This document shows positions 1 through 5,702 of a DNA stretch of 8,221 nt, in pieces. This stretch comes from Deltaproteobacteria bacterium. GTDB taxonomy: Bacteria > Desulfobacterota > Desulfovibrionia > Desulfovibrionales > Desulfovibrionaceae. The stretch's first letter is position 1; each line of letters starts with the position of its first letter. The position numbers and the translations under genes are program-made. The notes below the pieces were generated by a model. It was not told where the DNA came from and searched no databases. It was given only the letters and a program-made list of their open reading frames with translations. Location of the stretch: assembly GCA_031280335.1 (NCBI GenBank), contig JAITGZ010000251.1, positions 1 through 8,221 of the forward strand, in the 5' to 3' direction.

Positions 1-1114
1 GATTTATAAGATCGAGCGCCCGGTACATGGCGATGACAACAGGTCCTATGCCCCTTTTATTGAAGGGAAAAGCCTCATGGCCATGTGGTTCAACCGGAGC
101 AAAAAGTCTTTGGCCCTGGATATGAAACATCCTGAAGCTCTGCGGATTGCCCTGGAACTGGCCAAGATGGCGGATGTGGTGGTGGAAAGCTTCCGGCCGG
201 GCGTGATCGCGAAGATGGGGCTGGGTTACGAGGACATACGCCGGGTGAATCCGCAGGTCATCATGTGTTCTGTCTCCGCCTTTGGTCAATACGGCCCCTA
301 TGCGCAAAAAGCCGGCTATGACCTCATGGCCCAGGCCATGAGCGGCATCATGTCCCTGACGGGCCCGGTGGACGGCGAACCGTACAAGGTCGGCACGGCT
401 GTAGGGGATTTCATCGGCGGGTTTCACGCCTTTGCGGCCATTGCCGCCGCCTTGTACCACCGCAGCCGCACCGGTGAAGGGCAGTATATAGACATAGCCC
501 TGCTTGATGGTCTGGTGGCGGCAAATGAGTACAGGGATCTGGTTTTTAACGGTTATGAGGTGAAACGTTCGGGCAACCATCATGCCGCCATTGCGCCCTT
601 CGGTCTGTTCAAGGGCAATGGCGGTGCCCTGACGATCGGCACGGTGGGCGAGCCGCTGTGGCAGAAACTCTGCAAGCTCATGGGCACGGAACATCTGCTG
701 TCGGACCCCGATTATGCCAGTGCCGGCAAGCGGGCGGCGCGGGCAGGGGAAGTAATCGCCCTGGTGTAAAAATGGCTTGCCACTTTTCCGGATATCGATT
801 CCGCCCGCAAGGCGCTGGACGACAACGGCATACCCTGCGCCAAGGTCAATACCCTTGAGGATATGATGCGCGATCCGCAAATCCGGGCGCGGGAAATGAT
901 TATCGATCTGCCTGTGCCGTATATCTCGCAAAAAAAGATCAAAACCTGCGGCCACTATCTCAAATTTTCCAAAGTCAAACCGGAAGTGAAGCCCGTGCCG
1001 GATCTGGGCGAGCACACCCGCCCCGTGCTGCGCGATGTGCTGGGCTATAGTGAAGAAACCATCAACGCCCTAGCCCGTGATGGGGTTTTTGGGCCTACCC
1101 CGGGAGATAAATGA
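1..1114 (+). pseudogene. Family III (CaiB/BaiF) CoA-transferase, 5'-partial, interrupted by an in-frame TAA
   Basis: Reading from base 2, the frame gives IYKIERPVHGDDNRSYAPF, the conserved KIERP...GDD...PF segment of CaiB/BaiF (family III) CoA-transferases. The true start therefore lies upstream, probably with only some 30-40 residues missing. The frame continues through VVESFRPG, SVSAFGQYGPY and GEGQYIDIALLDG; the Asp codon at 491-493 is at the position of the catalytic Asp of the family, which carries the acyl/CoA intermediates. A TAA at 767-769 then stops the frame. The very next codons, in the same frame, read KWLATFPDIDSARKALDDNGIPCAKVNTLEDMMRDPQIRAREM and run 114 residues to TGA at 1112-1114, which is the normal C-terminal region of the family. 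One nonsense base change thus splits an otherwise intact gene. The ATG at 863 or 866 could allow reinitiation, with GAGG at 857-860, but a free C-terminal piece is unlikely to work. The intact ancestor would transfer CoA to the acid handled by the two downstream genes. The exact substrate cannot be read from the sequence. Confidence 0.85.
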
Positions 1115-2334
1115 TGAAAACGATGCTGGACAAGGTATTCATCGCTGCGGCCTACCGTACGCCCATAGGCAAATTTGGCGGCGCACTGCGTGATTTTACG
1201 CCCAATGATCTGGCCGCTGAACTTTTTCGCAAACTCTTCAAAAAGATCGGCCTGGAACCTGCCGCTGTGGATCAGGTACACTTGGGGTGCTGTACGCAGT
1301 GCGCGGCCAATGAAGGAGTGGCCCCCATAATCGCCAGACAGGCCCTGCTCAAGGCCGGGATCCCGCATACCGCGCTGTCTTCCACCGTGGATCGGGCCTG
1401 CACTTCAGGCACATACGCCCTGAAAACCGGGTTCGACGCCATACGTCTGGGTGAAGCCGAGGTCGTGCTGGCCGGCGGAGCGGAGGTGATGAGCCGCACC
1501 CCTTACCTGGACCGCGCCACGCGTTATGGGGCGCGCATAGGTAAAGTAAGCTTGGAAGACCCGCTGTTTCCCCTCGGCTACCTTGATTATTCCCCGGTGG
1601 CCGTGGATGCCGGCGTTGTGGCCCTGGAGTACGGCGTAACCAGAGAAATGCAGGATCAGTGGGCCTATGCGTCGCAGATGAAATACCAGGCGGCCAAGGG
1701 GCAGGGAAAATGGGCGGAAGAAATACTGCCCGTGGATGTGCCCAGGAAAAAGGAACTTCTATCCATGACTGAGGATGAATTCCCCAAGGCTGATACCACA
1801 CTGGAAAATCTCACCCGGCTTCCCACGGTTTTTGGCAGCGCCACGGTAACGGCGGGCAACGCGCCGGGGCTGAATGACGGCGCGACAGTGCTGGTGCTGG
1901 CCGGCGAGCGCGGTTTGAAAAAGATCGGACTGACCCCTCTGGCCGAGATTATAGGTTTTGAATTCGTGTGCGGCAAGCCGGATCGCATCGCCGAAGTGCC
2001 GGGCTTTTCCATCAAGAACCTGTTGGAAAAAAACAAGCTGGCCCTGGAAGATATTGAATGCGTGGAGATCAACGAAGCCTTCGCGGCCATGCCTTTGGTC
2101 TCCAGCATTGTGCTGGGCCGTCATTCTTCCTTGTCCCTTGAGGCTATTCGCGCCAAGATCAACGTCAATGGCGGTTCTGTGGCCATAGGACACCCTGTGG
2201 GCATTACCGGCGCACGCATTGTCGTTACCTTGCTGCACGAATTGCGCCGCCGTAAAGGAGGGTATGGGGTGGCGGCCATCTGCGGAGGCCTAGCTCAGGG
2301 CGATTCCGTGCTGATCAAAGTGTTGCCGCGCTGA
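1111..2334 (+). CDS. Thiolase (acetyl-CoA acetyltransferase/acyltransferase)
   Basis: A 407-residue thiolase, close to the usual 390-400. It catalyses reversible condensation of two acetyl-CoA, or thiolytic cleavage of a 3-ketoacyl-CoA, in the cytoplasm. The nucleophilic Cys97 sits in DRACTSGTYAL. NEAFA (321-325), GHPVG with His361 and the C-terminal Cys391 in CGGLAQG complete the catalytic set; TAGNAPGLNDGA (247-258) is also typical. The last motif differs from the common CxGGGxG in having Leu-Ala for two of the glycines, though length and Cys are kept. The ATG at 1111 overlaps the TGA of the CoA-transferase (ATGA), suggesting translational coupling. GGGAG at 1102-1106 serves it, and a second ATG at 1114 is slightly better spaced from that site. 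Neighbours with an AtoE-type transporter suggest acetoacetyl-CoA or another short 3-ketoacyl-CoA as substrate, as for AtoB. Chain-length preference cannot be decided from sequence, so no gene symbol is given. Confidence 0.93.
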   Translation: MMKTMLDKVFIAAAYRTPIGKFGGALRDFTPNDLAAELFRKLFKKIGLEPAAVDQVHLGCCTQCAANEGVAPIIARQALLKAGIPHTALSSTVDRACTSGTYALKTGFDAIRLGEAEVVLAGGAEVMSRTPYLDRATRYGARIGKVSLEDPLFPLGYLDYSPVAVDAGVVALEYGVTREMQDQWAYASQMKYQAAKGQGKWAEEILPVDVPRKKELLSMTEDEFPKADTTLENLTRLPTVFGSATVTAGNAPGLNDGATVLVLAGERGLKKIGLTPLAEIIGFEFVCGKPDRIAEVPGFSIKNLLEKNKLALEDIECVEINEAFAAMPLVSSIVLGRHSSLSLEAIRAKINVNGGSVAIGHPVGITGARIVVTLLHELRRRKGGYGVAAICGGLAQGDSVLIKVLPR

Positions 2335-2352
2335 CGCGTCAAGGGGGAAAAT

Positions 2353-3732
2353 ATGTCCGCACATAATAAATCTGAAGAGAAATTCAGGGGGTTTACCGCC
2401 TTCATTGACTGGTTTTCCCGCTGGAGCGTACGCTGGATACCGGACGCCATGGTGCTGGTATTCAGCCTGACGATAATCGCCTTTCTGTTCTCTTGGGCGC
2501 TGACGCCGCACGGTCCGTATGAACTCGTCCAGGATTGGGTAAAGGGCTTCTGGACTCTGCTGTCCTTTGCCATGCAGATGTGTCTGACCATGATCACGGG
2601 TTTTTGCGTGGCGGATTCCAAACCCGTACGCCAGCTGATCATGAAATTCGCCACCATGTTCAAAACCCCGCGCCGGATCGTCTTCTGGTTTGCCATTCTA
2701 TGCGGCGTTCTCTGGTGGCTGCACTGGGCCGTGGGTATGATGCTGGGCATGATCCTGGGCAGGGAAATTCTGGCGCGCAACCGCGGCCTGGGGCTGCATT
2801 ACCCCCTGGTGGCCTCCATTGCCTATGCCGCCACCGTCTGCTCCAACGGGCCTTCCATGCCGCCTCCGCTGCTGCTGGCAACCCAGGGACATTTCATGGA
2901 AAAGCTGACCGGCATAATTCCGGTCAGCAACACCACCTTTGACCCGCACCTCTTGCTCACCAACCTCATCGTTCTGGTCTCCATGGCCGCCATCTTTGTG
3001 TTGATGATGCCCCCGGCCTCAAAAACCGTGGAAATCACCCCGGAGCGGGCGGCTGAATTTCTGGCGGAAACGCCGGAACCGGTTATTGAGAACATCACCC
3101 CGGCCCAGCGCCTGGATCGCTCCATGCTGCTGCCCAGCGTCATCGGCCTGTTCGGCGTGGTCTGGATTGTGAATTTCTTTGTGACCAAAGGCATAGGCGG
3201 TCTGGATCTGAACATCATCAACTTCATCTTTCTGATTTTGGGGCTGATTTTGCACAAAAGCCCATACAGCTACATGTCTTCGGTCAACCGGGGTGTTACC
3301 ACGGTGGGCGCGGTGATTATCCAGTTTCCTTTCTATGCCGGCATCTTCGGCATCATTCAAAACTCCGGGCTGGCCGCTATTATCGCCGCCTGGTTTGTTA
3401 CCATTGCCAGCGCGGAATCCTTCCCGCTGATCAACATGTATTATTCAGCCTTCATGAATATGTTCGTGCCTTCCAACGGTTCCAAGTTCGTCATCGAGGC
3501 ACCGTTCATCTTACAGGCGGCCAAAGATCTGGGGGCGCATACGCCTTATGTGGTCAATTCCTATACGCACGGAGACTTGTGGGGTAATCTCATCCAGCCC
3601 TTCTGGGCGCTGCCCATCATCGGTGCCTTCCGGCTGCGCTTTCAGGATATCCTGCCTTACGGCTTCACCCTGTTCCTGATCTTGGGCGTTATCATCAGTT
3701 TGTGTACCTACTTTCTGCCGCTGCTGTTTTAG
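2353..3732 (+). CDS. atoE: Short-chain fatty acid transporter, AtoE family
   Basis: A 459-residue polytopic membrane protein of the AtoE/SCFA_trans family, which moves short-chain fatty acids such as acetoacetate or butyrate across the inner membrane. It aligns with E. coli AtoE along its length: RWIPDAMV (27-34), the GFWTLLSFAMQM helix (65-76), HKSPYSYM (301-308), QFPFYAGI (324-331), FVPSNGSKFVIEAPF (371-385) and QPFWALP (415-421). Hydrophobic segments lie at about 30-50, 66-84, 108-135, 148-165, 200-220, 257-278, 286-300, 315-335, 338-356, 360-373, 412-426 and 434-457. A charged cytoplasm-like loop lies near 222-256. In E. coli the loop before VIQGPF reads VPSGGGHW; here the three glycines are Asn-Gly-Ser, a possible sign of a different substrate. 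The start is set by AAGGGGG at 2341-2347, well spaced before ATG. It follows the thiolase by 18 nt and is the last gene of the operon. Confidence 0.93.
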   Translation: MSAHNKSEEKFRGFTAFIDWFSRWSVRWIPDAMVLVFSLTIIAFLFSWALTPHGPYELVQDWVKGFWTLLSFAMQMCLTMITGFCVADSKPVRQLIMKFATMFKTPRRIVFWFAILCGVLWWLHWAVGMMLGMILGREILARNRGLGLHYPLVASIAYAATVCSNGPSMPPPLLLATQGHFMEKLTGIIPVSNTTFDPHLLLTNLIVLVSMAAIFVLMMPPASKTVEITPERAAEFLAETPEPVIENITPAQRLDRSMLLPSVIGLFGVVWIVNFFVTKGIGGLDLNIINFIFLILGLILHKSPYSYMSSVNRGVTTVGAVIIQFPFYAGIFGIIQNSGLAAIIAAWFVTIASAESFPLINMYYSAFMNMFVPSNGSKFVIEAPFILQAAKDLGAHTPYVVNSYTHGDLWGNLIQPFWALPIIGAFRLRFQDILPYGFTLFLILGVIISLCTYFLPLLF

Positions 3733-3771
3733 CGCAATTTCGCCGTTAAGCGCCGGGCAGAGCGTCTAAAA

Positions 3772-3787
3772 GTTGATATGCTCTAAA
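3772..3787 (+). repeat. Copy 1 of the recurrent intergenic motif GTTGAAATGCTCTAAA
   Basis: GTTGATATGCTCTAAA, 40 nt after the atoE stop codon, differs from copy 3 (6259-6274) by one base. Here the motif lies inside a short inverted repeat, TGATAT...ATATCA. Related copies at 4025-4040 and 7916-7930 are parts of the two larger repeat elements. All four read in the same direction and lie outside genes, apart from the last three bases of a stop codon at copy 3. Function is unknown. Confidence 0.6.
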
Positions 3788-3796
3788 ATATCAGCA

Positions 3797-3924
3797 AGGG
3801 GGAGGCACCGCCTCCCCCTGCCCCACCGGCAGGGGAACTGAGTTCCCCTGCACCCCGCATCATTTTACGCCGCACAGCTGCGGAAAAAACGATCGGGGGG
3901 TCCGGGGGGAATAATTCCCCCGGA
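3797..3924. repeat. Array of four GC-rich hairpins in the atoE-msrP gap
   Basis: The 314-nt gap between the convergent atoE and msrP genes holds no credible ORF but is densely palindromic. Hairpin 1 pairs AGGGGGAGGC (3797-3806) with GCCTCCCCCT (3810-3819), 10 bp perfect. Hairpin 2 pairs GCAGGGGAAC (3829-3838) with GTTCCCCTGC (3842-3851), 10 bp perfect with a 3-nt loop. Hairpin 3 pairs CCGCA (3870-3874) with TGCGG (3879-3883). Hairpin 4 pairs TCCGGGGG (3901-3908) with CCCCCGGA (3917-3924). No T-run directly follows the strong hairpins on either strand, so they are not textbook intrinsic terminators. They may still stop convergent transcription or protect 3' ends of mRNA. They look like the extragenic palindromes scattered through some genomes. 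Confidence 0.75.
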
Positions 3925-3932
3925 CGGGGTTT

Positions 3933-4040
3933 GGTGCCTTGCCGTTATGCCAAGTGGTAGCAAGGATAAGGCGGCATCCGGCAAACATGCCCGGTTCATA
4001 GCCCCAATAATGTATAATTTCAAAGTTGAAATGCGCTAAA
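3933..4040 (+). repeat. Composite intergenic repeat, copy A (hairpin block plus GTTGAAATG motif)
   Basis: Bases 3933-4005 align with 7825-7888. Shared blocks include CCTTGCCGTT, GCCAAG, GGTRGCAAG, CGG, AAACATGC, a CG-rich stretch and a final CCCC. The aligned part holds a hairpin, CCTTGC (3937-3942) with GCAAGG (3960-3965), whose counterpart in copy B has shifted by one base pair but is kept. About 20 nt later comes GTTGAAATGCGCTAAA (4025-4040). Its first half is also the right arm of a palindrome, ATTTCAA-AG-TTGAAAT. The element ends a few bases past the msrP stop codon. Whether it is RNA, a protein-binding site or a decayed mobile element is not visible. Confidence 0.6.
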
Positions 4041-4046
4041 ACACGT

Positions 4047-4925
4047 TCAGTAATGCGTTTTCAGATCCATGTCCGCATAAAGCGGCGCGACTTGGTCATA
4101 GCCGTTGAATAGGCGGGTGGGGCGGGTTTTTCTGTCGTTGAGTCCGCCGGGGCCGAAAAAGGTCTCCGTATCCTGGGGCCAGCGCGGATGCGGCACAGCC
4201 GGATTGACATTGGCATAAAAGCCGTATTCTTCCGGGATATGTCTGCTCCAGGTGGTGGGCGGCTGTTCCGGGCACAGGGTGATTTTGGTTATGGACTTAA
4301 GCCATTTGAAGCCGTATTTCCAGGGCAGAACCAGGCGCAGGGGCGCGCCGTTTTGCGGGGGCAGGGGCTTGCCGTAGGCCCCTGTGGCCATGAAAGCCAG
4401 CGGGTGCATGGCCTCGTCCAGGCGCAGGCCTTCCAGATATGGAAAGGGGAATGAACCGCGTTTGACCTCCGGCATCCATTGCGGGTCCGCGCAGGACTCC
4501 AGGGCCACAAAACGCGCTTCAGGCAGGGGCTGGACCAGTTCAAGCAGCGCGGCCAGGGGGAAGCCGGCCCAGGGGATGCGCATGGACCAGCCTTCCACAC
4601 AGCGCATGTCGCAGACAAATTCCCTTTCTTCAAGCAAGGCGCGCAAGTTTTCCAGGGCAAAGTCTTCCGTCCGGCGCGCCAGGCCCCCCACCCGCAGCGT
4701 CCAGGGCGAGGTTTTGAAGCCTGCGGCCCTGGAAGCGGGGGAAAACTTGTCAAAGCCGAATTCGTAAAAGTTGTTGTAACCAAAGGCCGCCTGCTCTGAA
4801 GTAAAAGCTTCTTCCTCCGCCCGCGCCAGGCCGGGAAAAGCCGCAGCCGCGGCCCCCAGCCCCAGCAGGCGCAATACCGCCCGGCGGGACATGCGGAAAA
4901 GAGATTCAGAAGTACAATTAACCAT
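4047..4925 (-). CDS. msrP: Protein-methionine-sulfoxide reductase catalytic subunit MsrP (YedY), Tat-exported molybdoenzyme
   Basis: A 292-residue protein matching E. coli MsrP (334 residues) over its core. MsrP is a periplasmic molybdopterin enzyme that reduces methionine sulfoxide in exported proteins, with electrons from the quinone pool through the heme protein MsrQ. A Tat signal, MSRRAVLRLLGLG...ARA, occupies about residues 12-36. Then come GYNNFYEFG, the molybdenum-ligand Cys109 in RCVEGWSM, PWAGFPL, EGLRLDEAMHP, GKPLPPQNGAP, LPWKYGFKWLKSI, PPTTW and EYGFYANVNP. The ATG at 4925 is chosen because TSESLFRMSRR matches the E. coli segment TAESVFFMKRR, so translation must begin before the Met next to the twin arginine; GGGA lies about 6 nt upstream. 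A TTG at 4940 would add five residues. It follows hicB by 81 nt on the same strand. No msrQ lies on either side in this window, so its electron donor must be encoded elsewhere or differ. Confidence 0.92.
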   Translation of the reverse strand: MVNCTSESLFRMSRRAVLRLLGLGAAAAAFPGLARAEEEAFTSEQAAFGYNNFYEFGFDKFSPASRAAGFKTSPWTLRVGGLARRTEDFALENLRALLEEREFVCDMRCVEGWSMRIPWAGFPLAALLELVQPLPEARFVALESCADPQWMPEVKRGSFPFPYLEGLRLDEAMHPLAFMATGAYGKPLPPQNGAPLRLVLPWKYGFKWLKSITKITLCPEQPPTTWSRHIPEEYGFYANVNPAVPHPRWPQDTETFFGPGGLNDRKTRPTRLFNGYDQVAPLYADMDLKTHY

Positions 4926-5006
4926 AAGACATCCCAGCAATGGATCAGAATCGCCATGGCCCCTTTTTCATCCGCGTTCCGGCATGGCCGCTTTCTCCAT
5001 TAAAGG

Positions 5007-5399
5007 CTACATATGCCGCATTGCTTCTTGCGCGGCCTGTGCAATGAACCTCGACCGAGTTACCCCGGTATCTTTCGCGGCCTTGTCGATGCGATCCCGA
5101 AGCCATGCGGGAAGGGTAATATTAACCGGAACCGATTTCTTTTCCAGAAAAGCAAAGTCCACATTTACCAGAACCACGGCCCCGCCCTGCGCATCCTCAT
5201 TGGTCAGCACGGCTTCGAACGGGGTTGGGGTCGGCGGCACTGCATTTTCTTCGTCATCGTAAAAAGTCTCTATAGCATCCTGCACATTGGTCATCGCTTC
5301 TTCCAGAGTACCGCCCCCGGAAAACACGCCGGGAAAGTCCGGCGCGATAACGCCGTAATCAGAGCCTTCGTCTTTGTGGATAATAATAGGGTACAACAT
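5007..5399 (-). CDS. hicB: HicB-family antitoxin with C-terminal ribbon-helix-helix domain
   Basis: A 130-residue antitoxin of the HicAB type II system. Residues 1-60 form the partly degraded RNase H-like HicB fold: YPIIIHKDEGSDYGVIAPDFPGVFSGGGTLEEAMTNVQDAIE. It binds and blocks the HicA ribonuclease. A linker holding PPTPTP and an acidic stretch leads to residues 90-127, VPVNITLPAWLRDRIDKAAKDTGVTRSRFIAQAAQEA, a typical ribbon-helix-helix DNA-binding domain, so the protein should also autorepress its operon. The start at 5399 has a good site, GAGGGG, about 6 nt upstream on the minus strand. It lies 13 nt after hicA, and this toxin-first order is usual for hicAB. Candidate operator sites are the ATGCGCAT boxes upstream of hicA. 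Confidence 0.92.
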   Translation of the reverse strand: MLYPIIIHKDEGSDYGVIAPDFPGVFSGGGTLEEAMTNVQDAIETFYDDEENAVPPTPTPFEAVLTNEDAQGGAVVLVNVDFAFLEKKSVPVNITLPAWLRDRIDKAAKDTGVTRSRFIAQAAQEAMRHM

Positions 5400-5412
5400 A
5401 TCGTTCCCCTCT

Positions 5413-5595
5413 TTATGTGAGTTTGATTTTTGTTTGTTTTTCCATGGCTTTCAAGGTGCCAAAAGGAATATCCCCTTTGTGGCGGTGGACAACGGTAACT
5501 CTTCCGTCAGGGTGCGCCAGTTTGTCATGGTTTCGTCCTCCCTTGTTGACAAAACCGGCCTTTTCCAACCGTTGAATGAGTGCGTGCGCTGTCAT
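5413..5595 (-). CDS. hicA: HicA-family toxin (mRNA interferase)
   Basis: A 60-residue HicA toxin: a small dsRBD-like ribonuclease that cleaves mRNA and arrests translation unless bound by HicB. The sequence MTAHALIQRLEKAGFVNKGGRNHDKLAHPDGRVTVVHRHKGDIPFGTLKAMEKQTKI keeps the family pattern of a helix, the Gly-x-Asn-His segment carrying the catalytic His (compare GSNHLKL in E. coli HicA), a basic VVHRH strand and the final G-T-L-K-x-M-x-K-Q helix. The ATG at 5595 is chosen because the domain starts there. An ATG at 5622 and a TTG at 5631 would add 9 and 12 residues that resemble nothing in HicA and run through an operator. No Shine-Dalgarno sequence precedes any of these starts, whereas hicB has a good one, which would favour antitoxin over toxin synthesis. 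Confidence 0.87.
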   Translation of the reverse strand: MTAHALIQRLEKAGFVNKGGRNHDKLAHPDGRVTVVHRHKGDIPFGTLKAMEKQTKIKLT

Positions 5596-5600
5596 GAGAT

Positions 5601-5631
5601 GATATATGCGCACGATGCGCATTAAAGTCAA
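5601..5631 (-). promoter_or_regulatory. hicAB promoter P2 with palindromic operator 1
   Basis: On the minus strand TTGACT (5626-5631) is a good -35. The -10 is either TATATC (5601-5606, spacer 19) or CATATA (5603-5608, spacer 17). The spacer contains ATGCGCATC-G-TGCGCAT-like boxes at 5606-5613 and 5615-5622, two near-copies of the 8-bp palindrome ATGCGCAT one base apart. Repressor bound there would cover the promoter. The -10 lies only about 5 nt before the chosen hicA ATG, so a transcript from P2 would be nearly leaderless. Confidence 0.55.
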
Positions 5632-5635
5632 GGAG

Positions 5636-5663
5636 AATATATGCGCATGATGCGCATTGAAAA
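5636..5663 (-). promoter_or_regulatory. hicAB promoter P1 with palindromic operator 2
   Basis: On the minus strand TTTTCA (5658-5663) and TATATT (5636-5641) are 16 nt apart, a fair sigma-70 match at -35 and a good one at -10. The spacer is filled exactly by two ATGCGCAT palindromes at 5641-5648 and 5650-5657, separated by one base. The box pair repeats that of P2 35 bp away. HicB, through its ribbon-helix-helix domain, is the obvious candidate ligand, but this is inferred. The -35 overlaps the T-run of the terminator of the gene upstream. Confidence 0.55.
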
Positions 5664-5688
5664 GGGCGCTCCCATCGAACGCCCTTTT
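5660..5688 (-). terminator. Intrinsic terminator after the RHH-PilZ gene
   Basis: AAAAGGGCG (5660-5668) and CGCCCTTTT (5680-5688) form a 9-bp stem with an 11-nt loop. On the minus strand the stem begins 14 nt past the stop codon at 5703 and its last arm ends in TTTTC. The T-run is short, so termination may be partial. The hairpin would act in both directions, but no plus-strand gene reads into it. Confidence 0.65.
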
Positions 5689-5702
5689 CTTCTGAACCTG
5701 TT

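Noticed and set aside
863..1114. Separate 83-residue gene
   Set aside because: It is the in-frame C-terminal part of the interrupted CoA-transferase. The domain continues without a break from 770.
3797..3851. Standard intrinsic terminator for atoE
   Set aside because: The stems are strong, but no T-run follows them in the plus direction, so I list them as a hairpin array only.
3797..3924. CRISPR array
   Set aside because: The stems differ in sequence and spacing; there are no identical direct repeats with unique spacers.
4891..5262. Plus-strand ORF of 123 codons over hicB and the msrP start
   Set aside because: Both strands cannot easily code here; the minus strand gives clear HicB and MsrP, and this frame gives a low-complexity shadow.
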